Notes under the pieces: model-generated
Told to the model about the DNA's origin: nothing
The model's database searches: none
What the model saw: only the letters and a program-made list of their open reading frames with translations
Shown here: piece by piece, positions 35,042-42,576 of the stretch
How positions within the stretch are numbered: the stretch's first letter is position 1
Layout: each line of letters begins with the position of its first letter
Program-made: the position numbers and the translations under genes
Source: a virus
Length of the DNA: 43,623 bases
IMG/VR virus record: IMGVR_UViG_3300022602_000181
Coordinates: 1-43,623 of that record
Direction: 5' to 3' (one strand)

Positions 35042-36522
35042 ATTTTATTACCAACACATAGTAAATCTAAGTCGCTAGAATTAAAAACACCCATTGCATG
35101 TTCACTAGTTGATGCAATGGGTTTTTTATTGATATTTAAACTAGTATTCAGTAATACAGGCGTACCGGTCTTTTCATAAAACTTCAAAAGTAGTTTATAA
35201 AATATAGGATTATTATTTTTAGAAACTGTTTGTATTCTACTAGATCCGTCAATATGAGTAATTGATGTTAAACTTGAATCTTTAACAGGAACACTGTAGA
35301 GCATGAAAGGACTAGGGTAGTCACAGTCAAAATATACTGAAGTATATTCTTCTAATACACTGCAACCAAACGGTCTATAATCCTCTCTAAATTTAACACG
35401 AGAATTTATAATATCTTTTCCGTCTTTAATGTCAGGTCGCATTAGTATTGACCTATTGCCTAACGCCCTAGGACCAACTTCACCTTGGCCTTGAAACCAT
35501 CCTACAATTTTACCATTAGCTAGTGCATCTACAATTTTATCTATAGTTTCATTATCAGGTTCATTAGGCGATTCTTCTGATTGCCAATACGGAAAATTAG
35601 TAGTATCAAATGCTGGTTGATTATACCGACGTCTAAGGAATTCAACACACCCTAAGGATAATCCATCATCAAGATTATGTGGTGGAATATATAAATTTTT
35701 GAATACCTCTTTTAACCGGCTATTAATACAAATGTTTTGTGCAACTCCGCCTGAAAACGTAATAACATCGTTAGGTTTTGCGAATTTTAAAAAATATTCT
35801 ACAAACTTATCTTCAATACATTTATGAACTGATGCTATCCAATCAACGCTTCCGGGTTTAAGTTTTATAAATTGTTTATTTTTGGTATTCATATATTTTA
35901 TCCAATTAAACAATTCAAATAACTTCGATGCTTCTAAGATTGATAATGAAGAAAATTCCTTAACAAACTCATTATTAATAGTGCCATAAGATTTAAGTGC
36001 CATAACTTTACCACTTACATCAAGCGGGTGTCCTTCAATTCCTGCAAATTTACCCCAGTTAGCTAATAATACTCCTACACCAGTAACTATAGCACTTGAT
36101 AGTACTTCATCTTTTTTAAAGATAGTGTTAGTTTTAAAAAAATCGCCAACTCCATCAAATACAAAAGCAACATCGACTTTATCAAGATCGATAATCGGCC
36201 AGCAACTCAACGAATGAGCATAGTGATGATCAACGATAAAGGTTGGACATGTAATATTAGGTAAAAATTTAGGAGCTTCTTGAACTAATACATCTTCTTT
36301 TTTAAAATCAAGTTTTTCATAATCTACAGATATTGCGACAGCATCGAGGGTAGAAAAATCAATATTCCAATCTTTTATATCTTCAATATATGATAAAAAA
36401 TCATTATAACCATGATGTTTTATCTGATGTATTCTTTCAGATTTTCGATACAACACCTTTGAGCCGTCGGTGTATGTAATATTTGAATCGTGATCGCAAA
36501 GTCGTAATCCGAGAAATTTCAT
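35011..36522 (-). CDS. O-carbamoyltransferase, NodU/CmcH/TobZ family
   Basis: 503 residues. Enzymes of this family make carbamoyl-adenylate from carbamoyl phosphate and ATP, then transfer the carbamoyl group to a hydroxyl of a sugar or small molecule. The Kae1-like first domain has the metal-binding His99 and His103 (VDHHYAHS), Asp123 (FDGVGD) and LDDGLSLG near 284-291. The second domain has GPRALGNRSIL (350-360), FREDYRPFG (378-386), HIDGSSRIQTV (423-433) and TGTPVLLNTSLN (452-463), all hallmark blocks. Nothing looks inactivating. It is the last gene of the minus-strand operon, starting 2 nt after its upstream neighbour's stop, and it overlaps the convergent XkdW-like gene by 31 bp. The acceptor is unknown; hydroxyls made by the neighbouring oxygenases are attractive candidates. 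Confidence 0.92.
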   Translation of the reverse strand: MKFLGLRLCDHDSNITYTDGSKVLYRKSERIHQIKHHGYNDFLSYIEDIKDWNIDFSTLDAVAISVDYEKLDFKKEDVLVQEAPKFLPNITCPTFIVDHHYAHSLSCWPIIDLDKVDVAFVFDGVGDFFKTNTIFKKDEVLSSAIVTGVGVLLANWGKFAGIEGHPLDVSGKVMALKSYGTINNEFVKEFSSLSILEASKLFELFNWIKYMNTKNKQFIKLKPGSVDWIASVHKCIEDKFVEYFLKFAKPNDVITFSGGVAQNICINSRLKEVFKNLYIPPHNLDDGLSLGCVEFLRRRYNQPAFDTTNFPYWQSEESPNEPDNETIDKIVDALANGKIVGWFQGQGEVGPRALGNRSILMRPDIKDGKDIINSRVKFREDYRPFGCSVLEEYTSVYFDCDYPSPFMLYSVPVKDSSLTSITHIDGSSRIQTVSKNNNPIFYKLLLKFYEKTGTPVLLNTSLNINKKPIASTSEHAMGVFNSSDLDLLCVGNKIYDKSGCNDN

Positions 36523-36524
36523 AA

Positions 36525-37145
36525 TTAAATTAGTCTTAATCTTTGTATAGGATAGTATCTTGTACTCAAATGTTCAATAAAAAACACAAGCGTTAGTCTG
36601 CTATTGCTATCGTTTTCACCAAAATAGTTATTAGCAGAATGATATTCTTTGGCATCAAATGCTATTAATCTATTAAACTGATTTTTAACCACTATTGATT
36701 CTACAAATTGTTCATTATTTTCTAATCTTGATTCTTCAGGCTGCAAGTATTTCTGGGGATACATTTTTTCACTTGCGCCGGTAAATTTTGGTTTGTAGAT
36801 AGTAGTACCACTATTTGGATCGGGATCGGGATTTAAATAAACAATTCCTGAAATAATTTCATTATCTCGATGTATCCACCCTGTTTGAAATGATTTGTCA
36901 ATTATTTGAAACTGTACTCTTGCAGACCACCCTTGTACATCACTTGCTCGATAAAATATAGCATTAACTCTGTCAATTACATGCTGGAATAACGGTCGGT
37001 TAATTTCATTTAATTCACGACTGCGTTTTCCAGGATATGTATGATTTGGATCAGTAAAATATTCTTGTTCTAGAGCAAATTTTCTGACCTCATACGGATC
37101 ATCAAAAAAATTATCTAGTACAGTTGTTGGTATAGTGTAATTCAC
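36525..37145 (-). CDS. 2-oxoglutarate/Fe(II)-dependent oxygenase-like protein (family A)
   Basis: 206 residues with a GTG start, 2 nt after the preceding stop. The jelly-roll motifs are WIHRDNEI (His92, Asp94), EYHSANNY (His169) and NSRLTLVFF (Arg183), the iron triad HxD...H plus the Arg expected to hold 2-oxoglutarate. The N-terminal part (VLDNFFDDPYEVRKFALEQE) and FPGKRSRE-like text resemble small uncharacterised phage oxygenases of the DUF6445 type. The gene at the right window edge (43201 onward) is a relative: both share a Y-LNP/TPNA-x-PDSGT segment and KNQFNR. Substrate unknown; peptidyl or small-molecule hydroxylation is possible. Confidence 0.78.
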   Translation of the reverse strand: MNYTIPTTVLDNFFDDPYEVRKFALEQEYFTDPNHTYPGKRSRELNEINRPLFQHVIDRVNAIFYRASDVQGWSARVQFQIIDKSFQTGWIHRDNEIISGIVYLNPDPDPNSGTTIYKPKFTGASEKMYPQKYLQPEESRLENNEQFVESIVVKNQFNRLIAFDAKEYHSANNYFGENDSNSRLTLVFFIEHLSTRYYPIQRLRLI

Positions 37146-37147
37146 AA

Positions 37148-37732
37148 TTATGCAAAATTAAATGCTAAACTAATACGGTCCTCATCGGAAGTGTGCGCCG
37201 GAACACAATGTCTTAGATGACTTCTAAAAACAATAACTTTACCGGCTTCGGCAGTGTATCTAGCACGTTGGTCTGTCATATTACCGTGCATAGATATTGG
37301 TAGAGGATTCATTTCTGGAGGCAAAGGTGTTTCAAAAATTAGTTGACTACTGTCTTTTGGTGCCTGAACATAATAGACTGCTGAAAAGTGAAATCCACCG
37401 TGATAGTGAAATTCTTGAAAATCAGATTGCTTATAAATATTAAGCCATCCTTCCTTGCAAGCGAACGAATTTCTACTAATATCTACACCTAATCTGCTAG
37501 CATATACATGTACCATTCTACTAACATTAGCAGTAATATCCTTAAAAGCAGGATCAGCAACAATATCAAACGTTCCGCATGTATTATACGGTCTGCCTAA
37601 CCAGTTTTTACCACCAGTAGGTATAGTACTTTGTATTTCACGAATGCGTGGAATTAACGCAGAATTTATTTTTTCGTAGTCAAAAATCTGCTGAGAAAGA
37701 ATGGCAGTAGGAAAACATAAATCAAAACCCAT
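37148..37732 (-). CDS. 2OG-Fe(II) oxygenase, TIGR02466-like (family B)
   Basis: 194 residues, ATG start 2 nt after the upstream stop. The N-terminus (CFPTAILSQQIFD) is typical of this family ('FPTPv'). The core has FHYHGGFHFSAVYYV (His109, His111), a glycine/phenylalanine-rich LIFETPLPPEMNP loop, then VIVFRSHLRHCVPAHTS (His172 or His175) and DRISLAFNF (Arg186). The first iron motif reads H-x-H rather than the usual H-x-D, as in the two other family-B genes in this cluster. The family is annotated as putative 2OG oxygenase, and direct activity data are scarce. Its role must be judged from the cluster of halogenase, carbamoyltransferase and other oxygenases. Confidence 0.8.
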   Translation of the reverse strand: MGFDLCFPTAILSQQIFDYEKINSALIPRIREIQSTIPTGGKNWLGRPYNTCGTFDIVADPAFKDITANVSRMVHVYASRLGVDISRNSFACKEGWLNIYKQSDFQEFHYHGGFHFSAVYYVQAPKDSSQLIFETPLPPEMNPLPISMHGNMTDQRARYTAEAGKVIVFRSHLRHCVPAHTSDEDRISLAFNFA

Positions 37733-37734
37733 TA

Positions 37735-38430
37735 TTAATATTCCCGATCAACTGTTTTAAAGATTAACTCAGTAAGTTCTTTTTCTGCTCCTAATGCATA
37801 TTTAGGAACGGCGTTAAAGGCAATAGAATAACGATTTGTTTTGCTTTCATTCCCTTGAACTTTATGTGCTAACCAAGAAGGAAACAAACAAACCATATTA
37901 TTTTCAACTTTTAAATTTACTTCATTAAAAGAAAATTCATTGTTAACATTTGGATTTGTTAGTGGCGTCATCACCCATGTGTGTGATGATTGATTTTTAA
38001 TGAACGTTAGTCCTTCGGTCTCTGGAGGATTATTAAACCAAAAAACTCCAGAAATAATTGAGTTACCATGGCTATGCATAATATGGCGTTGCTCCGGACG
38101 TTTAATCGATAACCAACTTTGTGTCATAGCATATTCGCCAGCAAGACCTAAGCACTGATTTGCATATTCATTGATATATGTTGTTAGCAATTCTTTTAAT
38201 TTAACAAATCCTGGTTGATCTAAGATATAAGTATTTTCACTTCGTTCTCCGTAAAGTGTAGCACCTTCATACATAGAAGCTAGCGGAGTTTCACTGATGG
38301 TACTTAAAAATGGAATATCACCGTCCTGAATAATATTTTCTCTTGTATATACTGGAGTAGGAAAAATACCATGAATTTCATACGAGGCATCTTGACTAGC
38401 CTTTACTACAAAATCTTCTTGTTTGCTCAT
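37735..38430 (-). CDS. 2OG-Fe(II) oxygenase, TIGR02466-like (family B)
   Basis: 231 residues. GIFPTPVYTREN at 21-32 is the family N-terminal motif. The active-site blocks are RHIMHSHGNSIISGVFWFNN (His119, His121) and LFPSWLAHKVQGNES (His189) with NRYSIAFN (Arg200). The linker TEGLTFIKNQSS and the hydrophobic FPSW strand are normal for the fold. The start codon overlaps the preceding stop as ATGA (38427-38430), so it is translationally coupled to the unrecognised gene upstream and, through it, to the halogenase. The substrate cannot be read from the sequence. Confidence 0.82.
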   Translation of the reverse strand: MSKQEDFVVKASQDASYEIHGIFPTPVYTRENIIQDGDIPFLSTISETPLASMYEGATLYGERSENTYILDQPGFVKLKELLTTYINEYANQCLGLAGEYAMTQSWLSIKRPEQRHIMHSHGNSIISGVFWFNNPPETEGLTFIKNQSSHTWVMTPLTNPNVNNEFSFNEVNLKVENNMVCLFPSWLAHKVQGNESKTNRYSIAFNAVPKYALGAEKELTELIFKTVDREY

Positions 38431-39131
38431 TTTTTATCCTTTAATATTTTTCTAGTAAGTTCATAACTATTGTGAAAGCTATGATGATATGTTTTTAATT
38501 TATTATGTTCAAATTCGTTAACAACATGTATAGCAATCGTTACATCTTTTTCAGACATTGGAGTTAGGTAAACTAGTGGTTGCCCAGCTTCGATGTTAAT
38601 TTCTCGTAAAATTTGTTGTTTTGGACTTACTAAATTAATGTGTGTTGAGTGTTGATATTTAAATTCTAAAGAGCCTGCCGGTATGTGAAATTGGCAGGGA
38701 TCAGCATTGTGCCAGCTAGCTTGATTCACTACAAAACTAACTCCTGTTTTTTCTTTTAACATCCACGGACTTAATAACTTGTAATGTTGATAATTTGGAA
38801 ATGCCCCAGCTAATTGCTCCTCTCTGTGCTGTTGCCCTCCAGTTATCGAGTTAGGAGCAATATGACTAAAACCGTGTTGGGGGTCTTGAAATAATCTGTA
38901 TTGACTCCACGCAGGAATACACATGCTATTTCTAAATAAATCTTTAAATCCCGGGCACCGTTTAATTGTACTCATACCGATAGGAAATGCCTCGACTGGA
39001 ACTTCTTTAGGAATTGACTTCCACCACTTAGGTAGCATATCAACTAACGGTGATATTGGAAATAACATCGAAATATTCTCGTTAGTTATAAAACAATCAA
39101 CGGTAATTTTTGTTTTTTTAAAAAATATCAT
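38427..39131 (-). CDS. Unrecognised protein coupled to the halogenase gene
   Basis: 234 residues, no family recognised. The N-terminal part (KITVDCFITNENISMLFPI, then MLPKWWKSIPKEVP) and the middle (CIPAWSQYRLFQDP, SFVVNQASWHNADPCQFHIP) are rich in Trp, His and Pro. The C-terminal half (GSLEFKYQHSTHINLVSP, then EAGQPLVYLTPMSEKDVTIA) looks like a beta-sandwich or cupin-like barrel. I see no complete HxD...H...R set, so I do not call it another oxygenase. It is joined to the halogenase (ATGA overlap at 39128-39131) and to an oxygenase (ATGA at 38427-38430). That makes a partner, carrier or substrate-binding role plausible but unproven. Confidence 0.6.
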   Translation of the reverse strand: MIFFKKTKITVDCFITNENISMLFPISPLVDMLPKWWKSIPKEVPVEAFPIGMSTIKRCPGFKDLFRNSMCIPAWSQYRLFQDPQHGFSHIAPNSITGGQQHREEQLAGAFPNYQHYKLLSPWMLKEKTGVSFVVNQASWHNADPCQFHIPAGSLEFKYQHSTHINLVSPKQQILREINIEAGQPLVYLTPMSEKDVTIAIHVVNEFEHNKLKTYHHSFHNSYELTRKILKDKK

Positions 39132-40579
39132 ATTGAATTCTTTAAATTGTTAATAGCTTCTCTATGGCTGATCCAAGTTCCGCCTACATCTATTGGAGGC
39201 ATATGAGGTTCAAGATTATTTTTAACCATATCCGGAAGATTTTCAAGTGAGGCTTTTGCAATTTCTGGATTCAATAATCCTAGTCCATGCATAACAATAA
39301 TCCAATTTGCACCTTGGAACAATACCCGTTTATTATCAAAATCCAAATCTGATGGAAATTTGTGTTGATAGACCTCCATTATTTCCTCGAGACTTGCGGT
39401 CATTGGCAGATCTACGATAGATTTCCAAAAATCAGTGTCGTTGCGTTTTACACGATAGTGTAACGCAACGAAATCAAATAAATTTTCTAAGATTTCGTTG
39501 TTATGGCTATTGAATTTTTTCTCGGCATACGTGTTTCCAGGTACATACATAGGTAAAAGTTCGGCTAGTATAAACGCTTGCTGTATGCTATGGCCAATAC
39601 TACTTGCCTCTAACGGCTCAACAAAACTCCCACTCAGACCGATTGCGGCACAATTTTTAAGCCACGATGTTTCTAAGTGGCCAGCATCAAATTTAATTTG
39701 TTTACCTATCTCTACTTTGTAGCCATATAATTCTTCAACTTCTTGTTTAGCTTTTTCAAAATCACAGAACTGATCGTTGAATACATATCCGTTACCAAAT
39801 CTTTCTTGCGTTGGAATACGCCATAACCATCCTGAATTCATAGATCTCGATAATGTCCATGCTGGGATTTCTTCTTCACGGGCAGTTGGAAATGCAATAG
39901 CACTGTTCATAGGTAAATATTTCTGATAGCTTTTCCACTTAACTCCCATAGTTTTATGTAAAATAATTCTAGCAAAGCCAGTACTATCAACATAAAAATC
40001 GTAAGTAAACTCTCTGCCGTCTTTAGATTTTAATCTTTCAATTGATCCGTCCTCAGCCAATGGAATTTCATTTAATTCTGCATCAATCAACCCGATACCT
40101 GCTTCTTGACATTTTTTATGCAAATATTCATTTAACTTAAAAGTATTAAAATGAAATTGATTAATATTGTAGTTGTTTTCTTTAAGTTGACTTTTGACTA
40201 CATACGGCTTAGTCAAAAACAACGGATTCATTCTTTTTGATATAAGATTAGCATACACAAATTTAATGTGATTTGCCGAACTATTCATCTCAGCATTTAC
40301 TGATTGAATATAACTTTGCCCATCACCATTCCAATTGGCAAAATTTATACCGTACTTAAATGTAGCATCAGTTTCTTCAACTAATTCTTTTAGCGGAATT
40401 TTACACTGGCGCATGAATTTCGACCAATGTTCTGTTGATCCTTCACCTACCCCTATAATACCTACTGCTTTTGATTCTATTAAATCAATAGTGAGATTAG
40501 GGTAGTAATTTTTTAATATTAATGCGGTAACCAATCCGGCTGTCCCGCCACCTACAATCGCTACGGTTTTTGTTATCAT
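39128..40579 (-). CDS. Flavin-dependent tryptophan-halogenase-like enzyme
   Basis: 483 residues from the ATG at 40579, which overlaps the upstream stop as ATGA. A start 12 codons further up is possible but would lie inside the upstream gene. Flavin halogenases use FADH2, O2 and halide to make hypohalous acid that reacts through a Lys. Seen here: the FAD motif VGGGTAG (9-15), IGVGEGST (42-49), the catalytic-type Lys75 in FKYGINFANW, the family motif W-x-W-x-I-P as GWLWRIP (250-256) followed by GNGYVF, and SFVEPLEASS (318-327) with Glu321/Glu324 matching the region of PrnA Glu346. All key parts are present. A flavin reductase is not in the window. Whether free Trp, a peptide Trp or another aromatic is the substrate is unknown; the family also includes members without proven halogenation. 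Confidence 0.9.
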   Translation of the reverse strand: MITKTVAIVGGGTAGLVTALILKNYYPNLTIDLIESKAVGIIGVGEGSTEHWSKFMRQCKIPLKELVEETDATFKYGINFANWNGDGQSYIQSVNAEMNSSANHIKFVYANLISKRMNPLFLTKPYVVKSQLKENNYNINQFHFNTFKLNEYLHKKCQEAGIGLIDAELNEIPLAEDGSIERLKSKDGREFTYDFYVDSTGFARIILHKTMGVKWKSYQKYLPMNSAIAFPTAREEEIPAWTLSRSMNSGWLWRIPTQERFGNGYVFNDQFCDFEKAKQEVEELYGYKVEIGKQIKFDAGHLETSWLKNCAAIGLSGSFVEPLEASSIGHSIQQAFILAELLPMYVPGNTYAEKKFNSHNNEILENLFDFVALHYRVKRNDTDFWKSIVDLPMTASLEEIMEVYQHKFPSDLDFDNKRVLFQGANWIIVMHGLGLLNPEIAKASLENLPDMVKNNLEPHMPPIDVGGTWISHREAINNLKNSI

Positions 40580-41232
40580 ATTTTTCTTAGTTGTCCCATA
40601 AATCCCTCTGCCCATATGTCTGGAAGTGGCGGCGCACCGTCTGGTAATGTTTCGTCGATAACCTTAGGCCAAAATATAAAATTAATAACTGATCGCTGTT
40701 CAGTGGTTGGATTTGAACTTGCATGATATTGTGTACTTTTGAATAATATAGCAGAGCCTGCTTTAGGTCTAAACCTATTAACTATTGTCACCGGGCGAGG
40801 GTCTTCACCATTATAAAACTTATCAAATAATATAGTATCTCCGTCTGCATCATTTACATAATAAATTAATGTCATTGCATCGCCCCTACCGTGATCAGTA
40901 TGCGGTCTATTATAAGAATTAGGGTTTATTTTCTGTCGTGGAAACATTAAATTTACTTTTATTCGTTGAATAGTAATTTTAGTTTCTAAAAACTCAGAGA
41001 TCTTATATATGAGAGGAGTAACAAGCGACATTTCGTTATCTTCAGGACGGATAATATGTACTAGCTGTGATGAATCTTCGGTGTTCTCATCTTCGAACCA
41101 TCCAAAATCATTATTTGGGCCTTTTGAAGTATACTTTTTATACTGCCACAAAAAGTTATTTTCATCAAAAAATGCAGTTTTCAAGTCTTCTTGAATCCAG
41201 GGCGAAACAAAGTTTTCAAAATAGTGTATCAT
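40576..41232 (-). CDS. 2OG-Fe(II) oxygenase, prolyl-4-hydroxylase-like (family C)
   Basis: 218 residues. The N-terminus MIHYFENFVSPWIQEDLK is the usual start of small P4H-like oxygenases. The metal and cosubstrate residues are His111 and Asp113 (YNRPHTDHG), His170 (QYHASSNPT) and Arg180 (QRSVINFIF), with TLIYYVNDADGDTILFDK between them. It is a close paralogue of the genes at 41282 and 42569, with these residues at identical positions. It is the first gene downstream of the only sizeable gap in the minus-strand operon, where a late-like element lies. Its stop overlaps the halogenase start (ATGA). Peptidyl or free amino-acid hydroxylation is the family norm; the substrate here is unknown. Confidence 0.87.
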   Translation of the reverse strand: MIHYFENFVSPWIQEDLKTAFFDENNFLWQYKKYTSKGPNNDFGWFEDENTEDSSQLVHIIRPEDNEMSLVTPLIYKISEFLETKITIQRIKVNLMFPRQKINPNSYNRPHTDHGRGDAMTLIYYVNDADGDTILFDKFYNGEDPRPVTIVNRFRPKAGSAILFKSTQYHASSNPTTEQRSVINFIFWPKVIDETLPDGAPPLPDIWAEGFMGQLRKI

Positions 41233-41261
41233 ACAAGTAATTATCTTTAAAAAATAAAGGC

Positions 41262-41270
41262 GTATTTAAT
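41262..41270 (-). promoter_or_regulatory. Late-promoter-like element on the minus strand (ATTAAATAC)
   Basis: On the minus strand the 49-nt gap between two oxygenase genes holds ATTAAATAC; its TAAATA core occupies plus-strand 41263-41268. It is 31 nt upstream of the ATG at 41232 and the gap is otherwise AT-rich. This is the only long gap in the operon, and the core matches those on the plus strand. Confidence 0.5.
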
Positions 41271-41281
41271 CTTGGCTATAC

Positions 41282-41923
41282 TTACTTTTCCGGCATTAGT
41301 TTTTCTATTATATCATACCTAGGCAGAGAGCCAAATGGATTTTCTTTTTTAGATGCCACGGTAAACACAAAATTTATAACAGACCGAACACCGGTGGTGG
41401 GATTAGAACTAGCATGATATTGATTGCTATTAAACAGCACAGCAGTACCTGCTTTTGGTTTGATTTGTTGGGCTATTTTCATATCTTTAGGATACTGTCC
41501 GTTAAACACTTTATCAAATATGATAGTATCACCATCTGCATCATTAACATAATACAAAAGTGTCTGCACTTCGGGTCTATCACTGTCTACGTGCGGACGA
41601 TTATATGAGAATGGATTAATTTTTCCAGGCAATGGAAAAGATAAATTTGCTTTTATACGTTCTACAAATACTTGCGAATTTACCAACTCGGAAATTTTAT
41701 AAATTATTGGATGAATAGAAACTGGCAACTTTTCGTTTTCTGAAAACATGTGTACGAAGTTTGAACTATCTTCGGTGTTCTGGTCTACTATCCATGAATG
41801 AGGATAAAATGTATTTGATGCAGTATTTTGTAAAAAAGTCCAAGACATTTTAGAACCAAGAAGCATCTCTTTTAGCTCGTCTCTATAGATATCTGTTACA
41901 AAGTTTTCTATAATTTTAATCAT
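41282..41923 (-). CDS. 2OG-Fe(II) oxygenase, prolyl-4-hydroxylase-like (family C)
   Basis: 213 residues, MIKIIENFVTDIYRDELKEM at the start. The active site residues are His111/Asp113 (NRPHVDSD), His170 (QYHASSNPTT) and Arg180 (VRSVINFVF). The central strand pair YYVNDADGDTIIFDK is nearly identical to that of the neighbouring paralogue, while the N-terminal 60 residues differ more (NTFYPHSWIVDQNTEDSSNF), suggesting changed substrate choice. The ATG overlaps the upstream stop as ATGA (41920-41923). The gene ends just before the internal promoter gap, so it may belong to the upstream half of the operon in expression terms. Confidence 0.87.
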   Translation of the reverse strand: MIKIIENFVTDIYRDELKEMLLGSKMSWTFLQNTASNTFYPHSWIVDQNTEDSSNFVHMFSENEKLPVSIHPIIYKISELVNSQVFVERIKANLSFPLPGKINPFSYNRPHVDSDRPEVQTLLYYVNDADGDTIIFDKVFNGQYPKDMKIAQQIKPKAGTAVLFNSNQYHASSNPTTGVRSVINFVFTVASKKENPFGSLPRYDIIEKLMPEK

Positions 41924-42576
41924 TTAATTGTTGCATCAAATACTATGGCTAGTCGGATGCCCTCCCCAGTAAAAGGGTATGCTTCGTGTTTGACCCACCC
42001 GGGAAATATTACTAAATTTCCAGCAGAAGGCATGAAATGTTTGGTGGTACTATAACCGTACCAAGTTGATTCCACTGCTGGATTATGAAATACTAATGCT
42101 CCTTGCGGTTCAACAAGATCTGGAGGAACTTCTACGTAATATATTCCAGTAAATGTTGATCGATGATGTAAGTGTACCGATTGAAAATTGCCTTCCCGGT
42201 ATAAAACACTCCAACTACGTATTGATAAAGGAGTATATGGTAGCTCGGGAGTATCAGTACGACGGTTTCCTGAAATCGATGACTTAAGCAACTGTCTGTA
42301 TGAACTTGCATATTTTTGTATTTCAGGAAATATAATCGTGTCGCGTAAATGGTTAATACAGGGTACATCTTGATCCAAAATACCAGTGTTAGGCCATTTA
42401 GGTTGGTATCCTCCAATAGTCGCTCTATTGATATCATTTTCAAGACCGCTAACTTCATGTTCTAATACAAAATTCAGTATTTCTTTATTAAGATCATCTG
42501 CCTTAAATAAATTGGTATACACTAATTGAGGAAAATAATTTTCAAATTTTCCTTCTTGGCTGTTAGTATTATACAT
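41920..42576 (-). CDS. 2OG-Fe(II) oxygenase, TIGR02466-like (family B)
   Basis: 218 residues. The motifs are NYFPQLVYTNLFKADDL near the start, SVHLHHRSTFTGIYYVEVP (His135, His137), an NPAVESTWYGYST loop, then VIFPGWVKHEAYPFTGEG (His197) and IRLAIVFD (Arg208). This is the same H-x-H variant as the other two family-B genes but in divergent sequence, so it is not a recent duplicate. The ATG overlaps the end of the upstream gene by 8 nt (ATGTATAA). It sits between two family-C oxygenases, which suggests that B and C enzymes work on linked substrates; this is inference only. Confidence 0.8.
   Translation of the reverse strand: MYNTNSQEGKFENYFPQLVYTNLFKADDLNKEILNFVLEHEVSGLENDINRATIGGYQPKWPNTGILDQDVPCINHLRDTIIFPEIQKYASSYRQLLKSSISGNRRTDTPELPYTPLSIRSWSVLYREGNFQSVHLHHRSTFTGIYYVEVPPDLVEPQGALVFHNPAVESTWYGYSTTKHFMPSAGNLVIFPGWVKHEAYPFTGEGIRLAIVFDATIK

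Noticed and set aside
37799-37804. Other TAAATA matches on the minus strand, such as here and near 38656
   Set aside because: They lie inside coding sequence away from gene starts and are expected by chance in AT-rich DNA.
40580-40615. Upstream ATG for the halogenase gene
   Set aside because: It would add 12 residues before the FAD motif and lie within the upstream coding end, whereas ATGA at 40576-40579 fits the coupling pattern of the whole operon.
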